Of a stretch of 64,000 bases of DNA, positions 18,376 through 28,030 are shown one piece after another. The notes beneath the pieces are model-generated. The model saw nothing but the letters and a program-made list of their open reading frames with translations, did no database searches and was not told the origin of the DNA. Position 1 is the stretch's first letter. Every line of letters begins with the position of its first letter. The stretch is from NCBI GenBank assembly GCA_025357635.1, contig JANXOV010000099.1, positions 21,987 to 85,986 on the forward strand, read 5' to 3'. Source of the stretch: Pseudomonadota bacterium. GTDB taxonomy: Bacteria; Pseudomonadota; Gammaproteobacteria; Steroidobacterales; Steroidobacteraceae. The translations under genes and the position numbers were made by a program.

Positions 18376-19488
18376 TTATCGCGCAGTTTTAATCCGCGTC
18401 CAAATGCGCGTTCGGATGCGCTCGGTGGCGGAACTGACTTCACGCGTGCGATACAGCCGCGCTTCCATCTCAGGGGTTGGATACAGGCTTGGATCGTTGA
18501 GAATTTTCGGGTGAATCAGGCGATTGGCGGCAAGATTGTCGTTGCCGTATTTGATCTCATTGGTGATGTCGGCAATCACTTCGGGACGCAAGATGAAGTT
18601 CAAGAACAGGTAGGCGGCCTGCGGATGCGGCGCACCCGCTGGAATAAGCAATCCTGAAAATGTCTGATTGGCGCCCTCCTTCGGTACGGTGAACGCGATA
18701 TTCAGCGCAATGCCTGCAGCCTTGGCCCGCGACAGCGACACCGCGAAATCGCTCGACCAGGACATGGCGATGCACAACTCCTTGTTGGCCAGCCCGTTCA
18801 TGAACTCGACCGAATCGAAGGAGCGGATGTACGGCCGAACCGACAACAGCAGCTTCTGGGCCGCCAGGTAGTCCTCGCGCCGTGTGGTATTGGGATCCAG
18901 GTGAAGATAGTTGAGCGCCAGTTGCAGATTGTCTTCGGCCGAATCCAGAAAACTCACGCCGCAATCGGCGAACTTCGCGAGGATCGCCGGGTTGAAGATC
19001 ATGTCGAGGCTGTCGACCGGCGCATCGGGCATTCGCGCCTTGATCATGTCGACGTTGTACGCAAAACCGTTGATGGAATGCAGGTACGGGATGGCGTAGC
19101 GGTTGCCCGGATCGTATTCCTGCAACACCGTCAGCACCCGCGGATTGAGGTTATTCCAGCCGATGAGTTTCTTTTTGTCCAAGGGCGCGTAGACGCCGGC
19201 CTTGATTTCGCGGCTGAAATAGTTCGATGAAGCAGCGACGATGTCATAGCCGGAACCACCGGCCAGGAGCCGCGCCTCCATCGTGTCTTCGGAGTCGTAG
19301 ATGTCATAGACGACCTTGATGCCGGTCTCTTTCTCGAAGCGCGCAATCGTGCCGGTGCCGATGAAATCCGCCCAGTTGTAGATGAAGAGTTTCTTTTCCT
19401 CGCAGTGCGCACCGCCGGCTGCGAGCAGCAGGCCGATACCCAACAGCAGTCCGAGGCGCCGCGGCACGCGCGGCTTTCGTGCCTTCAA
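18376..19488 (-). CDS. Pot-type ABC transporter substrate-binding protein (PotD/PotF-like)
   Basis: KKLFIYNWADFIGTGTIARFEKETGIKVVYDIYDSEDTMEARLLAGGSGYDIV. Confidence 0.9.
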   Translation of the reverse strand: MKARKPRVPRRLGLLLGIGLLLAAGGAHCEEKKLFIYNWADFIGTGTIARFEKETGIKVVYDIYDSEDTMEARLLAGGSGYDIVAASSNYFSREIKAGVYAPLDKKKLIGWNNLNPRVLTVLQEYDPGNRYAIPYLHSINGFAYNVDMIKARMPDAPVDSLDMIFNPAILAKFADCGVSFLDSAEDNLQLALNYLHLDPNTTRREDYLAAQKLLLSVRPYIRSFDSVEFMNGLANKELCIAMSWSSDFAVSLSRAKAAGIALNIAFTVPKEGANQTFSGLLIPAGAPHPQAAYLFLNFILRPEVIADITNEIKYGNDNLAANRLIHPKILNDPSLYPTPEMEARLYRTREVSSATERIRTRIWTRIKTAR

Positions 19489-20813
19489 GGCTTGGCGGCT
19501 GCCGGCAGTGTGCCCACTTCCACGAGGGTCATCCTGTCCGGATCCAGATACTTGCGGATGGCGGCATTCACCTGCTCGAGCGTCAGCGCACGAGCGGCAT
19601 CGGGATATCGATCCAGCCAGGCAAGATCCAATCCACGCTGCGCCGTGGACAGCATCGCCGACGCCAGACCATTGCTGGTCGACAACCCCACCTGATAGCG
19701 GCCGATCAGGTTTTGTTTGCGAGCGGCGAGTTCATCGGCCTTGATGCCATCGGCCCACCAAGCGCGCAACTCGCGGCGCGCCGAGTTCAGGCCCTTTTCC
19801 AGCAGCTGCGGGGCAAACGAGGCGCGTATGGCGAACGCGCCGTCGTTGAACGTGTCGTCGCTGACGCTCGCGCCGATGTCGTAGGTCAGTCCCTCGCGTT
19901 CGCGCACGCTGGACATCAAGCGTCCGGTGAAACCGGAACCAAGCACGGCCGTGCCCAGCCGCAAGGCCAGACTGTCCGGGTCCCGATAGCGCAGACCGGT
20001 CCTTTGTCCCAGAAGAACCGAAACGCTGGGCTTTGCGTCCAGTACGACGGTCTCGGTCCGCGCCGGCGGCAACGGCGGTGCGAGACCGGGGCCACCGAGC
20101 GGCGCGACACCGCCGGCCCAGCCGCCGAACCCCGCTGTCATGGCTTTTCGCACCGTGGCATCGCTGATATCGCCGACGAACACCAGGACCAGGTTCGCCG
20201 GCCCGTAATGCGTCTCGTGAAACGCCTTGGCCTGCGCCAGCGTCGCCACGCCCGCCGATTGCAGCATTTGTTCGATGGACTGCGGATGATTGGGATGTTC
20301 GGCAGGGAACAGCGCGCGGTTGAACGCATCGCGCACCCGGAAGCTGCTGTCCTCGATCGAGCTGCGCACCGCGCCGATGAACTGCTGACGGACCCGTTCG
20401 AACTCCTCGGGCGGGAAGGCGGGCTGGCGAAGCTGCTCGGCGATCAATGCGATCACCATCGGCAGATCTTTGGACAGACAACGCGCGCGGATATCCACGG
20501 TCTGGCTATCGACGCTGAAGTCGACCGAGGCGCCGACGTCCTCAAGCCGCCGCGCGATGCTGAATTTGTCCTGCTTGAGCGTGCCGCGATCCAGCATCAT
20601 CCCGGTCAGGGTCGCGAGGGCCGCTTGATTGGAGGGCGCAAACGCATCCCCGGCGGGAAGTGAACCGGTGATGGTCACCACGTCCTTGATCGAGGTTCGG
20701 TAGGTGATCACATCGACGCCGCCGGCGCGCGAGCGCACCACCTTGTCGGCGATGCCGGCCTGCGCCTGCACGCCTCCCACCAGAAGAACGACCGCAATTA
20801 GGATTTTTTTCAT
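19485..20813 (-). CDS. M16 family peptidase subunit, HxxEH motif absent
   Basis: M16-like ALATLTGMMLDRGTLKQDKFSIARRLEDVGASVDFSV; HETHYGPANLVLVFVGDI; signal peptide. Confidence 0.85.
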   Translation of the reverse strand: MKKILIAVVLLVGGVQAQAGIADKVVRSRAGGVDVITYRTSIKDVVTITGSLPAGDAFAPSNQAALATLTGMMLDRGTLKQDKFSIARRLEDVGASVDFSVDSQTVDIRARCLSKDLPMVIALIAEQLRQPAFPPEEFERVRQQFIGAVRSSIEDSSFRVRDAFNRALFPAEHPNHPQSIEQMLQSAGVATLAQAKAFHETHYGPANLVLVFVGDISDATVRKAMTAGFGGWAGGVAPLGGPGLAPPLPPARTETVVLDAKPSVSVLLGQRTGLRYRDPDSLALRLGTAVLGSGFTGRLMSSVREREGLTYDIGASVSDDTFNDGAFAIRASFAPQLLEKGLNSARRELRAWWADGIKADELAARKQNLIGRYQVGLSTSNGLASAMLSTAQRGLDLAWLDRYPDAARALTLEQVNAAIRKYLDPDRMTLVEVGTLPAAAKP

Positions 20814-22186
20814 GGCTGTTGACCGGCGCTCGTGGGCACGAACCAGCCGGTGGTGCTCTGGTCTTCGGTGAAGTATTTTTTCGCGACGCGCTGCACATCC
20901 GACACCGTCACCTGCGCGATCAATTGCGGGAACCGGGCATACAGCGTCCAATCGCCCACGGCTACGAATTCGTTGAGTTCACTGACGACCCCCGCCGTGC
21001 CGTCGCGCCTGAAGGCCTGCTGCGCAAGCGTCTGATTCTTCACCCGCTCGATCTCCGCTGCCGTCACGCCCTTGGACTTGATGGTTTCGAGCGCCGCCCA
21101 CAGCGCCTTCTCCACATCCTCGTGCTTCGCCTGCGGCGCAAGGCTCGCATACAGCAGATGCAGCGACACATCGTGGGACACATTGACGCCCGCGCCCGCG
21201 TTGAGCGCCAGGCCCTTGTCCACCAGCTCGCGGTACAAACGCGCGTTCTTGCCCTCGCTGAGGATGGCATCCAGCACCGCCAACGGCGCCTGATCGGCAT
21301 CGCGACCGATGGGCACCTTGTGTGCGATCACCACCGTTCCGAGCTGCCCGGGGCGTTTTACGATCACGCGTCGGGCGCCGCTTTGTTCAGGCTCTTCGGT
21401 GTACATGGCCGGAATGGGCCGCGTCGAGGCGGGATAGACGCCGTAATATTTCTTCACCATCTGCAGCAGATTCACCGGGTCGAAATCCCCGGCGGCGATC
21501 ACCGTGGCGTTGTTCGGCCAGTAAAATGCATCATAAAACTCGCGCAGCTTCTCGATGGGCACGTGCTCGATGTCGCTGCGCCAGCCGATGGTGGGGTGGT
21601 GATAGGGCAACGCCTGATACGCCGCTGCGATGACTTCTTCCACCAGCACACTGTCGGGATCGTTCTTGCGGCGTTCGAACTCGTTGCGAACCACGGTCAT
21701 CTCAGACTGGCGGTCGGATTCATGCAGCCACAGATTGCGCATGCGATCCGCCTCAACGGATATGTAGCCTTCGAGCGAGTCGCGTCCCACGGTCGCGTAG
21801 TAATTGGTGCGGTCCAGCGACGTGGTCGCGTTGTAGACGCCGCCGGCCCGCTCCAGATACTGCTTCAAGCTGTTGCCCGCGGGATCGTTGTACCGATCGC
21901 TGCCTTTGAACATCAAATGCTCGAGCAGATGAGTCGATCCGGTGGTGCCGGTGACTTCATTGCGCGAGCCCACGCGATAGGTGACATTGAAGGTGACCAC
22001 GGGCGCTGAGGCGTCTTTGGCCAGCAGCACGGTCAGTGAGTTGCTGTCGAGCCGGTACTCGTCAATGCCGCCGACGGATTGAACGAAGGTAAACCCCTCA
22101 ACCACAGGCCGTGCCGGCGCAGAAGCCCTGGCCGGGCCTGACAACAAAGCGGCGAGCAAGCCCGCCGCAAGTAAAAGTGATTTCAT
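20810..22186 (-). CDS. M16 family zinc peptidase (catalytic)
   Basis: HLLEHLMFKGSDRY (HxxEH); signal peptide MKSLLLAAGLLAALLSGPARA. Confidence 0.9.
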   Translation of the reverse strand: MKSLLLAAGLLAALLSGPARASAPARPVVEGFTFVQSVGGIDEYRLDSNSLTVLLAKDASAPVVTFNVTYRVGSRNEVTGTTGSTHLLEHLMFKGSDRYNDPAGNSLKQYLERAGGVYNATTSLDRTNYYATVGRDSLEGYISVEADRMRNLWLHESDRQSEMTVVRNEFERRKNDPDSVLVEEVIAAAYQALPYHHPTIGWRSDIEHVPIEKLREFYDAFYWPNNATVIAAGDFDPVNLLQMVKKYYGVYPASTRPIPAMYTEEPEQSGARRVIVKRPGQLGTVVIAHKVPIGRDADQAPLAVLDAILSEGKNARLYRELVDKGLALNAGAGVNVSHDVSLHLLYASLAPQAKHEDVEKALWAALETIKSKGVTAAEIERVKNQTLAQQAFRRDGTAGVVSELNEFVAVGDWTLYARFPQLIAQVTVSDVQRVAKKYFTEDQSTTGWFVPTSAGQQP

Positions 22187-22189
22187 GCC

Positions 22190-24235
22190 CTAGATGTTAC
22201 CTGGATTGGCGTCCTCGCTCACCATGGTTAGGACATCGTAGGTTGCCACCGGTTCACCCATTTGGTTGGTGATTTCGGTATCCCAGGCCACTTCGCCATA
22301 GCCCTTGTCGGCGCGCAGCGTCTTTTGCTTGCAAGTCAGGCGCACCTGGATGCGGTCCCGGGCCTTGACGGGCTTGATGAATCGCAGCGCATCGATGCCG
22401 TAGTTCGCCAGCACCGGCCCGTAATCCGGGTCGACAAACAGACCGGCGGCGGCGGAAATCAGGAAATAACCGTGCGCAACGCGACCGCCGAAGAATGGAT
22501 TGCGCGCCGCCAGCTCTTCGTCCATGTGCGCGTAGAAGGTATCGCCGGTCAGGGCCGCGAAGCGCTCGATATCCTCGAGGGTCACTTCGCGCGAGCCGGA
22601 AAGGAAGGTATCGCCGAGGTTGAGTTCGTGAAACGGCTTTCGGAACGGATGCACACCGGGATTCACCTGCGCCGCACCCTTGATCCAGCGGCCCGTGATT
22701 CTGGACAGCGTCTGCGGCGACCCCTGCAGCGCCGTTCGCTGCATGTAATGCATGACGCCACGGATGCCGCCCATTTCTTCTCCGCCGCCCGCCCGCCCCG
22801 GCCCGCCATGGACCAGATGCGGCAAGGGTGATCCATGGCCGGTGGATTCCTTGGCGCAATCGCGATTGATGAGCACCAGGCGGCCGTGCATCGGCGCCAG
22901 ACCGAGCGCCAGCCGGCAGGCGATATCGTCATCGGCGGTAAAAATGGACCCCGCGAGGCTGCCCTCGCCGCGCCGTGCAAAGGCGATCGCGTCCTCCAGC
23001 GATTCATACGGCATCACGGTGCACACCGGACCGAATGCCTCGGTCGTGTGCACGGCACGGGCCGACCCGGGCCGCTTGCACAGCAGCAGCATCGGCGGCA
23101 CGAAGGCGCCCAGATCGCGGCTGGCGCCTTCGATAGTGAACTGGTCCGGATCGCCCGCCACCAACTCGGCCTCATTGCGCAGCAACCTCACCCGCTCCAG
23201 GATTTCGGTTCGCTGGCCCAACGAGGCCAGCGGCCCCATGCCCACGTGCTCCAGCGCCGGATTACCGACCACGATCCGCTGCAACCGCTCTTTCATGGCG
23301 GCGATGAAATCAGCCGAGATTCCGGCCGGCACGATGGCCTTGCGAATGGCTGTGCACTTCTGACCGGTTTTGGTGGTCATTTCGCGCACGACCTCGCGCA
23401 CGAACAAGTCGAACTCCGGCGTGCCGGGCCCGGCATCGCTGCCCAGGAGAGAGGAGTTGATCGAATCGGTTTCCGCCACGAACCGCACCGAGTTGGAGAT
23501 GACCACCGGGTGCCGGCGCAGGGCTTGCGCCGTTCCCGCCGATCCGGTGAAAGACACGACATCCTGGCAGGTCAGATGCTCGAACAGATCGCCCAGGCTG
23601 CCGCACACCAATTGCAGCGAGCCTTCCGGCAAGATCTTCGATTCGATCATGCGTCGGAACACGAGCTGCGTCAGATAGGAGGTCGAGGTGGCCGGCTTTA
23701 CCACCACCGGCATGCCGGCAAGCAGAGCTGGCGCGAGCTTCTCAAGCATGCCCCAGACCGGAAAATTGAACGCGTTGATATGCACGGCCGCCCCTTCGAG
23801 CGGCACACAGATGTGCTGGGCGGTAAACGTGCCGGTCTTGGAAATGACTTCCGTGCCGCCGTCGACGAACACGCGCTGATTGGGCAGTTCGCGCGTGCCC
23901 TTGCTGGCGTAGACGAACAGCGTGCCAAACCCCCCGTCGATATCCACCCAGGAATCGGCTTTGGTCGCGCCCGTGGCCGTCGACAAGGCGTAGAACTCCG
24001 GCTTGTGCTCGCCCAACATTTTGCCCAACGCCTTGAGCAAACCGGCGCGCTGATGAAACGTCATGTCGCGCAAGGCCGGGCCACCGCGTTCGCGCGCGAA
24101 CGAAAGTACGCTTGCAAAATCGATCCCCGCGGAAGAACTGTCGGCGATCAGCGCACCGCTGGTCGCATCGCGCAGCCCCACGCCCGCGCCCGCCCCCGCC
24201 ACCCACTTGCCGTAGACATAGCTTTCGAGTTTCAT
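22190..24235 (-). CDS. paaZ: bifunctional oxepin-CoA hydrolase / 3-oxo-5,6-dehydrosuberyl-CoA semialdehyde dehydrogenase
   Basis: N-terminal aldehyde dehydrogenase (VSFTGSAGTAQALRRHP; KTGQKCTAIRKAI) plus C-terminal MaoC hydratase (DTFYAHMDEELAARNPFFGGRVAHGYFLIS). Confidence 0.93.
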   Translation of the reverse strand: MKLESYVYGKWVAGAGAGVGLRDATSGALIADSSSAGIDFASVLSFARERGGPALRDMTFHQRAGLLKALGKMLGEHKPEFYALSTATGATKADSWVDIDGGFGTLFVYASKGTRELPNQRVFVDGGTEVISKTGTFTAQHICVPLEGAAVHINAFNFPVWGMLEKLAPALLAGMPVVVKPATSTSYLTQLVFRRMIESKILPEGSLQLVCGSLGDLFEHLTCQDVVSFTGSAGTAQALRRHPVVISNSVRFVAETDSINSSLLGSDAGPGTPEFDLFVREVVREMTTKTGQKCTAIRKAIVPAGISADFIAAMKERLQRIVVGNPALEHVGMGPLASLGQRTEILERVRLLRNEAELVAGDPDQFTIEGASRDLGAFVPPMLLLCKRPGSARAVHTTEAFGPVCTVMPYESLEDAIAFARRGEGSLAGSIFTADDDIACRLALGLAPMHGRLVLINRDCAKESTGHGSPLPHLVHGGPGRAGGGEEMGGIRGVMHYMQRTALQGSPQTLSRITGRWIKGAAQVNPGVHPFRKPFHELNLGDTFLSGSREVTLEDIERFAALTGDTFYAHMDEELAARNPFFGGRVAHGYFLISAAAGLFVDPDYGPVLANYGIDALRFIKPVKARDRIQVRLTCKQKTLRADKGYGEVAWDTEITNQMGEPVATYDVLTMVSEDANPGNI

Positions 24236-25440
24236 CACGCACGCTCGATGATCATGGCGATGCCCTGGCCCACGCCAATGCACATGGTGCACAACGCATA
24301 GCGCCCGCCGGTCCGGTGCAGCTGATACATGGCCGTGGCGACCAGGCGCGCGCCGCTGGCGCCCAATGGATGCCCCAGAGCGATCGCACCGCCGTTCGGA
24401 TTCACGTGCTCCGCATCATCGCTCAAACCCAGCTCGCGCAGCACGGCCAGCGCCTGGCCTGCGAATGCTTCGTTGAGTTCGATGACATCCATCTGCGCCA
24501 GACTCAATCCGGCGAGTTGCAGCACCTTGCGGGTGGCCGGGACCGGTCCCATGCCCATGATGCGCGGCGCAACGCCTGCCGTGGCCGCGGCGACAATGCG
24601 GGCCTTGGGCGTGAGCGAGAACTTCTGCGCTGACTCGCCGGTGGCCAGCAGCACCGCGCAGCTGCCATCGTTGATGCCCGATGCATTGCCTGCGGTCACG
24701 GAGCCTTCGGGCCGCACCACACCCTTGAGCCTGGCCAGCGCCGCAAGACTGGCATCCGCGCGCGGGTGCTCATCGACCGCAAAACAGCGCGTCTCTCCTT
24801 TGCCCTGCGGCACCTGCACCGCGACGATTTCCTGCGCGAACACGCCGGCCGCCTGTGCTTTGGCGCAGCGCTGCTGGCTGCGCAGCGCGAATGCGTCCTG
24901 ATCGGCACGGGAAATGTTGAACTGCGCGACTACGTTTTCCGCGGTCTCGGCCATGGCATCCACGCCAAAGCGCTGTTTGAACGCCGGATTCACGAATCGC
25001 CACCCGAGCGTCGTATCCTGGAGCTTCGCGTCCCGCGCGAACGCCGCGTCCGCCTTGCCCATCACGTAGGGGGCGCGGGTCATATGCTCGGCGCCGCCGG
25101 CCAGCCCCAGCGAACCTTCGCCGCTTTTCAGCGTGCGCGCGATGAGCGCAATGGCATCCATCCCCGAGCCGCACAGTCGGTTTACCGTGGCCGCCGGCAC
25201 CGACTCGGGCAATCCAGCCAGCAGCACCGCCATGCGCGCCAGATTGCGATTGTCTTCACCGGCCTGATTCGCGCAACCGTAATACACCTCATCCAGCGCC
25301 GCCCAGTCCACCGCAGCGTTTCGTTGCATGAGCGCGCGAATCGGAATGGCCGCCAGATCGTCGGCTCGAACCCCCGCCAGCGATCCTGCGTAGCGTCCGA
25401 TCGGCGTTCTCACCGCATCGCAGATGTAAACCGTGTTCAT
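24235..25440 (-). CDS. paaJ: 3-oxoadipyl-CoA / 3-oxo-5,6-dehydrosuberyl-CoA thiolase
   Basis: Thiolase motifs NRLCGSGMDAI, NPNGGAIALGHPLGASGARL, CTMCIGVGQG; location in paa cluster. Confidence 0.9.
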   Translation of the reverse strand: MNTVYICDAVRTPIGRYAGSLAGVRADDLAAIPIRALMQRNAAVDWAALDEVYYGCANQAGEDNRNLARMAVLLAGLPESVPAATVNRLCGSGMDAIALIARTLKSGEGSLGLAGGAEHMTRAPYVMGKADAAFARDAKLQDTTLGWRFVNPAFKQRFGVDAMAETAENVVAQFNISRADQDAFALRSQQRCAKAQAAGVFAQEIVAVQVPQGKGETRCFAVDEHPRADASLAALARLKGVVRPEGSVTAGNASGINDGSCAVLLATGESAQKFSLTPKARIVAAATAGVAPRIMGMGPVPATRKVLQLAGLSLAQMDVIELNEAFAGQALAVLRELGLSDDAEHVNPNGGAIALGHPLGASGARLVATAMYQLHRTGGRYALCTMCIGVGQGIAMIIERA

Positions 25441-25448
25441 CAGTGGCG

Positions 25449-26759
25449 TCACTCTCGTTGGTTGCGTTTGTCGATCACGCGCCTGGCCTTGCCGACCGAA
25501 CGCTCCAGTTCGTTGGGATTCAGCACCACAACCTCGATGCTGATGCCGACATAAGACTTGACGTGGTGAACCAGCATGCGGGCCACGGCATCGCGCTGCC
25601 CGGAGTTCAAGTCTGTACCGGATTTGACCTCGACCTTGACGCACACGGCGTCAAGATGGCCGCTGCGCGTCACCTCCAGCAAGTAGTGCGGCGCCAGCTC
25701 ACTCTGCCGCAGAATCAGCTCCTCGATCTGCGAGGGAAACACATTCACGCCGCGGATGATGAGCATGTCATCGCTGCGGCCAGTGATCTTGGCCATGCGC
25801 CGCATGCTGCGGGCGGTCGGCGGCAGCAGGCAGGTCAGATCACGCGTGCGGTAGCGGATGACGGGCAACGCCTCTTTGGTCAGCGAGGTGAACACCAGTT
25901 CGCCGGGCTGGCCGTCGGGACGCGGCTCGCCGGTATTCGGATCGACGATTTCCGGGTAAAAATGGTCCTCCCAGATCACCGGACCGTCTTTGGTTTCGAT
26001 GCACTCCTGCGCCACGCCCGGGCCCATCACCTCGGACAGACCGTAGATATCCAGCGCATCCAGGCCCATGCGCGTCTGGATTTCCGAACGCATTCCCTCG
26101 GTCCATGGCTCTGCGCCAAAGATGCCGATGCGCAGTGAACACGCGGCCGCGTCCAATCCCTGACGCGCAAACTCCTCGGCGATGTTCAGCATGTACGACG
26201 GCGTGACCATGATGATGGCGGGCTTGAAATCGTTGATCAGCGCGACCTGCTTTTCGGTCTGACCGCCGGACATCGGAATCACCGTGCAGCCGAGCCGTTC
26301 GGCGCCGTAGTGTGCTCCCAACCCACCGGTGAAAAGTCCGTAACCGTAGGCTACGTGCACCAGATCGCCCGAGCGTCCGCCGGCGGCGCGGATCGAGCGC
26401 GCCACCAGATTGGCCCAGGTGTCTATGTCCCGCGCGCTGTATCCCACCACCGTGGGTTTGCCGGTCGTGCCGCTGGAGGCGTGGATGCGCACGACCTGCT
26501 CGCGCGGTACGGCAAAGGCGCCGAAGGGATACGCATCGCGCAGGTCCTGCTTGGTCGTGAAAGGGAAGCGCGCCAGATCTTCCAGGCAGCGCAAATCCTG
26601 CGGATGCACGCCTTTGCGCACGCACTTTTCACGATAACCCGACACATTCTGGTAGCTGTGTTGAAGCGACCATTTCAACCGAGACAATTGCAGTGCGCGA
26701 AGCTCATCCTCGCTGGCGTGTTCGATCGGTTCGTGCGCATTCATATCCGGTTGACTCAT
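25449..26759 (-). CDS. paaK: phenylacetate-CoA ligase
   Basis: AMP-binding HASSGTTGKPTVVGY; YGLSEVMGPGVAQEC; cluster context. Confidence 0.93.
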   Translation of the reverse strand: MSQPDMNAHEPIEHASEDELRALQLSRLKWSLQHSYQNVSGYREKCVRKGVHPQDLRCLEDLARFPFTTKQDLRDAYPFGAFAVPREQVVRIHASSGTTGKPTVVGYSARDIDTWANLVARSIRAAGGRSGDLVHVAYGYGLFTGGLGAHYGAERLGCTVIPMSGGQTEKQVALINDFKPAIIMVTPSYMLNIAEEFARQGLDAAACSLRIGIFGAEPWTEGMRSEIQTRMGLDALDIYGLSEVMGPGVAQECIETKDGPVIWEDHFYPEIVDPNTGEPRPDGQPGELVFTSLTKEALPVIRYRTRDLTCLLPPTARSMRRMAKITGRSDDMLIIRGVNVFPSQIEELILRQSELAPHYLLEVTRSGHLDAVCVKVEVKSGTDLNSGQRDAVARMLVHHVKSYVGISIEVVVLNPNELERSVGKARRVIDKRNQRE

Positions 26760-27196
26760 GGCGTGACGGTCTCCAGAACTGCGGAAGCCAGCTCGTGTGA
26801 GCGGCCGCGAAACAGGGCCACCGCTTCGCCATGCTGGTTGTGAACGGCGACATCGTAGATGCCGCTGCGCTTGGAGCGGACGCGCTCCGTCGCCACCGCC
26901 GTGAGCGCATCGCCCAGGCGCGCGGGGCGCAGAAAGTCAATGCTGGCGGCGGCGGCCACGGTGGACTTGTTATAGCTGTTGCAGGCGTAGGCAAAGGCCG
27001 TGTCCGCCAGCGTGAAAATCAGGCCGCCATGGCAGATCGCGTGGCCGTTGAGCATGTCGGCGCGCACCCGCATCGATGCGCTGGCACGGCCAGGACGGGC
27101 CTCCACGACGCTGATCCCAAGCGCCCGCACCGCGACATCGCGCTCGTACATGGCCTGGGACACCGCCTCGGCGAGTGCTTGTGCTTGCGCCTCCAT
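26756..27196 (-). CDS. paaI: hydroxyphenylacetyl-CoA thioesterase PaaI
   Basis: Hot-dog fold NGHAICHGGLIFTLADTAFAYACNSYN. Confidence 0.9.
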   Translation of the reverse strand: MEAQAQALAEAVSQAMYERDVAVRALGISVVEARPGRASASMRVRADMLNGHAICHGGLIFTLADTAFAYACNSYNKSTVAAAASIDFLRPARLGDALTAVATERVRSKRSGIYDVAVHNQHGEAVALFRGRSHELASAVLETVTP

Positions 27197-27987
27197 CAGC
27201 GTCCCGTGAAATTCGGCGTGCGCTTTTCAAGGAAAGCGGCCACGCCTTCGCGGTAATCCGCGCTGCCGCCCAGTTCGCGCTGAAAATCCCGCTCCAGGTT
27301 CAGCTGCTCGGAAAGACTCTGACCCCACGATGCGTAAATGGCCTGCTTGGTGCGCGCGTAACCGCGCGTCGGACCGGCGGCGAACTGCCGCGCAAGCCCT
27401 GACGCGATCGGCATCAGCTGCTCGTCATCCACGCAGCGCCAGATCAATCCCCAGTCCTGCGCCTGTGCGGCGGAGAGCTTCTCGCCCAGCAAAGTCAGCC
27501 CCAGTGCGCGCGCATTGCCGATCAGCCTGGGCAGCATCCAGGTGCCGCCGCAATCCGGAACCAGCCCGAGCTTGCTGAAGGCCTGCACGAAACCAGCCGA
27601 TCTTGCGGCGATGACCATGTCACAGGCGAGCGCAATGTTGGCGCCGGCGCCGGCTGCGACGCCGTTCACCGCCGCGATCACCGGCATCGGCAGCTTGCGC
27701 AGTGCAAGGATCAGCGGACGGTAGTTTTTCTCAATGGACTTGCCCAGGTCCACAGCCCTGGCGCCCGGCGCGACCGCCCGATCACTGAGGTCCTGGCCTG
27801 CGCAGAAGGCCCGGCCCGCGCCGGTCAACAACAGCACGCGTGCGCTGCCGGGCCGTGCGAGTGTCTTGAGCGCCGTGCGGACTTCCGCGTGCATCTGCGT
27901 GTTGAAGCTGTTGAGTTTGTCAGGCCGGTTCAACGTCAGCGTCGCAACCCCCGCCTGAATCTCGAAATTGATCGTGCTCAACGCCAT
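27196..27987 (-). CDS. paaG: 2-(1,2-epoxy-1,2-dihydrophenyl)acetyl-CoA isomerase
   Basis: Crotonase: LNRPDKLNSFNTQMHAEV, RAFCAGQDLSDR, AAVNGVAAGAGANIALACDMVIAA. Confidence 0.9.
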   Translation of the reverse strand: MALSTINFEIQAGVATLTLNRPDKLNSFNTQMHAEVRTALKTLARPGSARVLLLTGAGRAFCAGQDLSDRAVAPGARAVDLGKSIEKNYRPLILALRKLPMPVIAAVNGVAAGAGANIALACDMVIAARSAGFVQAFSKLGLVPDCGGTWMLPRLIGNARALGLTLLGEKLSAAQAQDWGLIWRCVDDEQLMPIASGLARQFAAGPTRGYARTKQAIYASWGQSLSEQLNLERDFQRELGGSADYREGVAAFLEKRTPNFTGR

Positions 27988-28030
27988 GTGCCTGCCATCC
28001 CCCCCCTCGATTCGGCCGTCAATCGAACAA

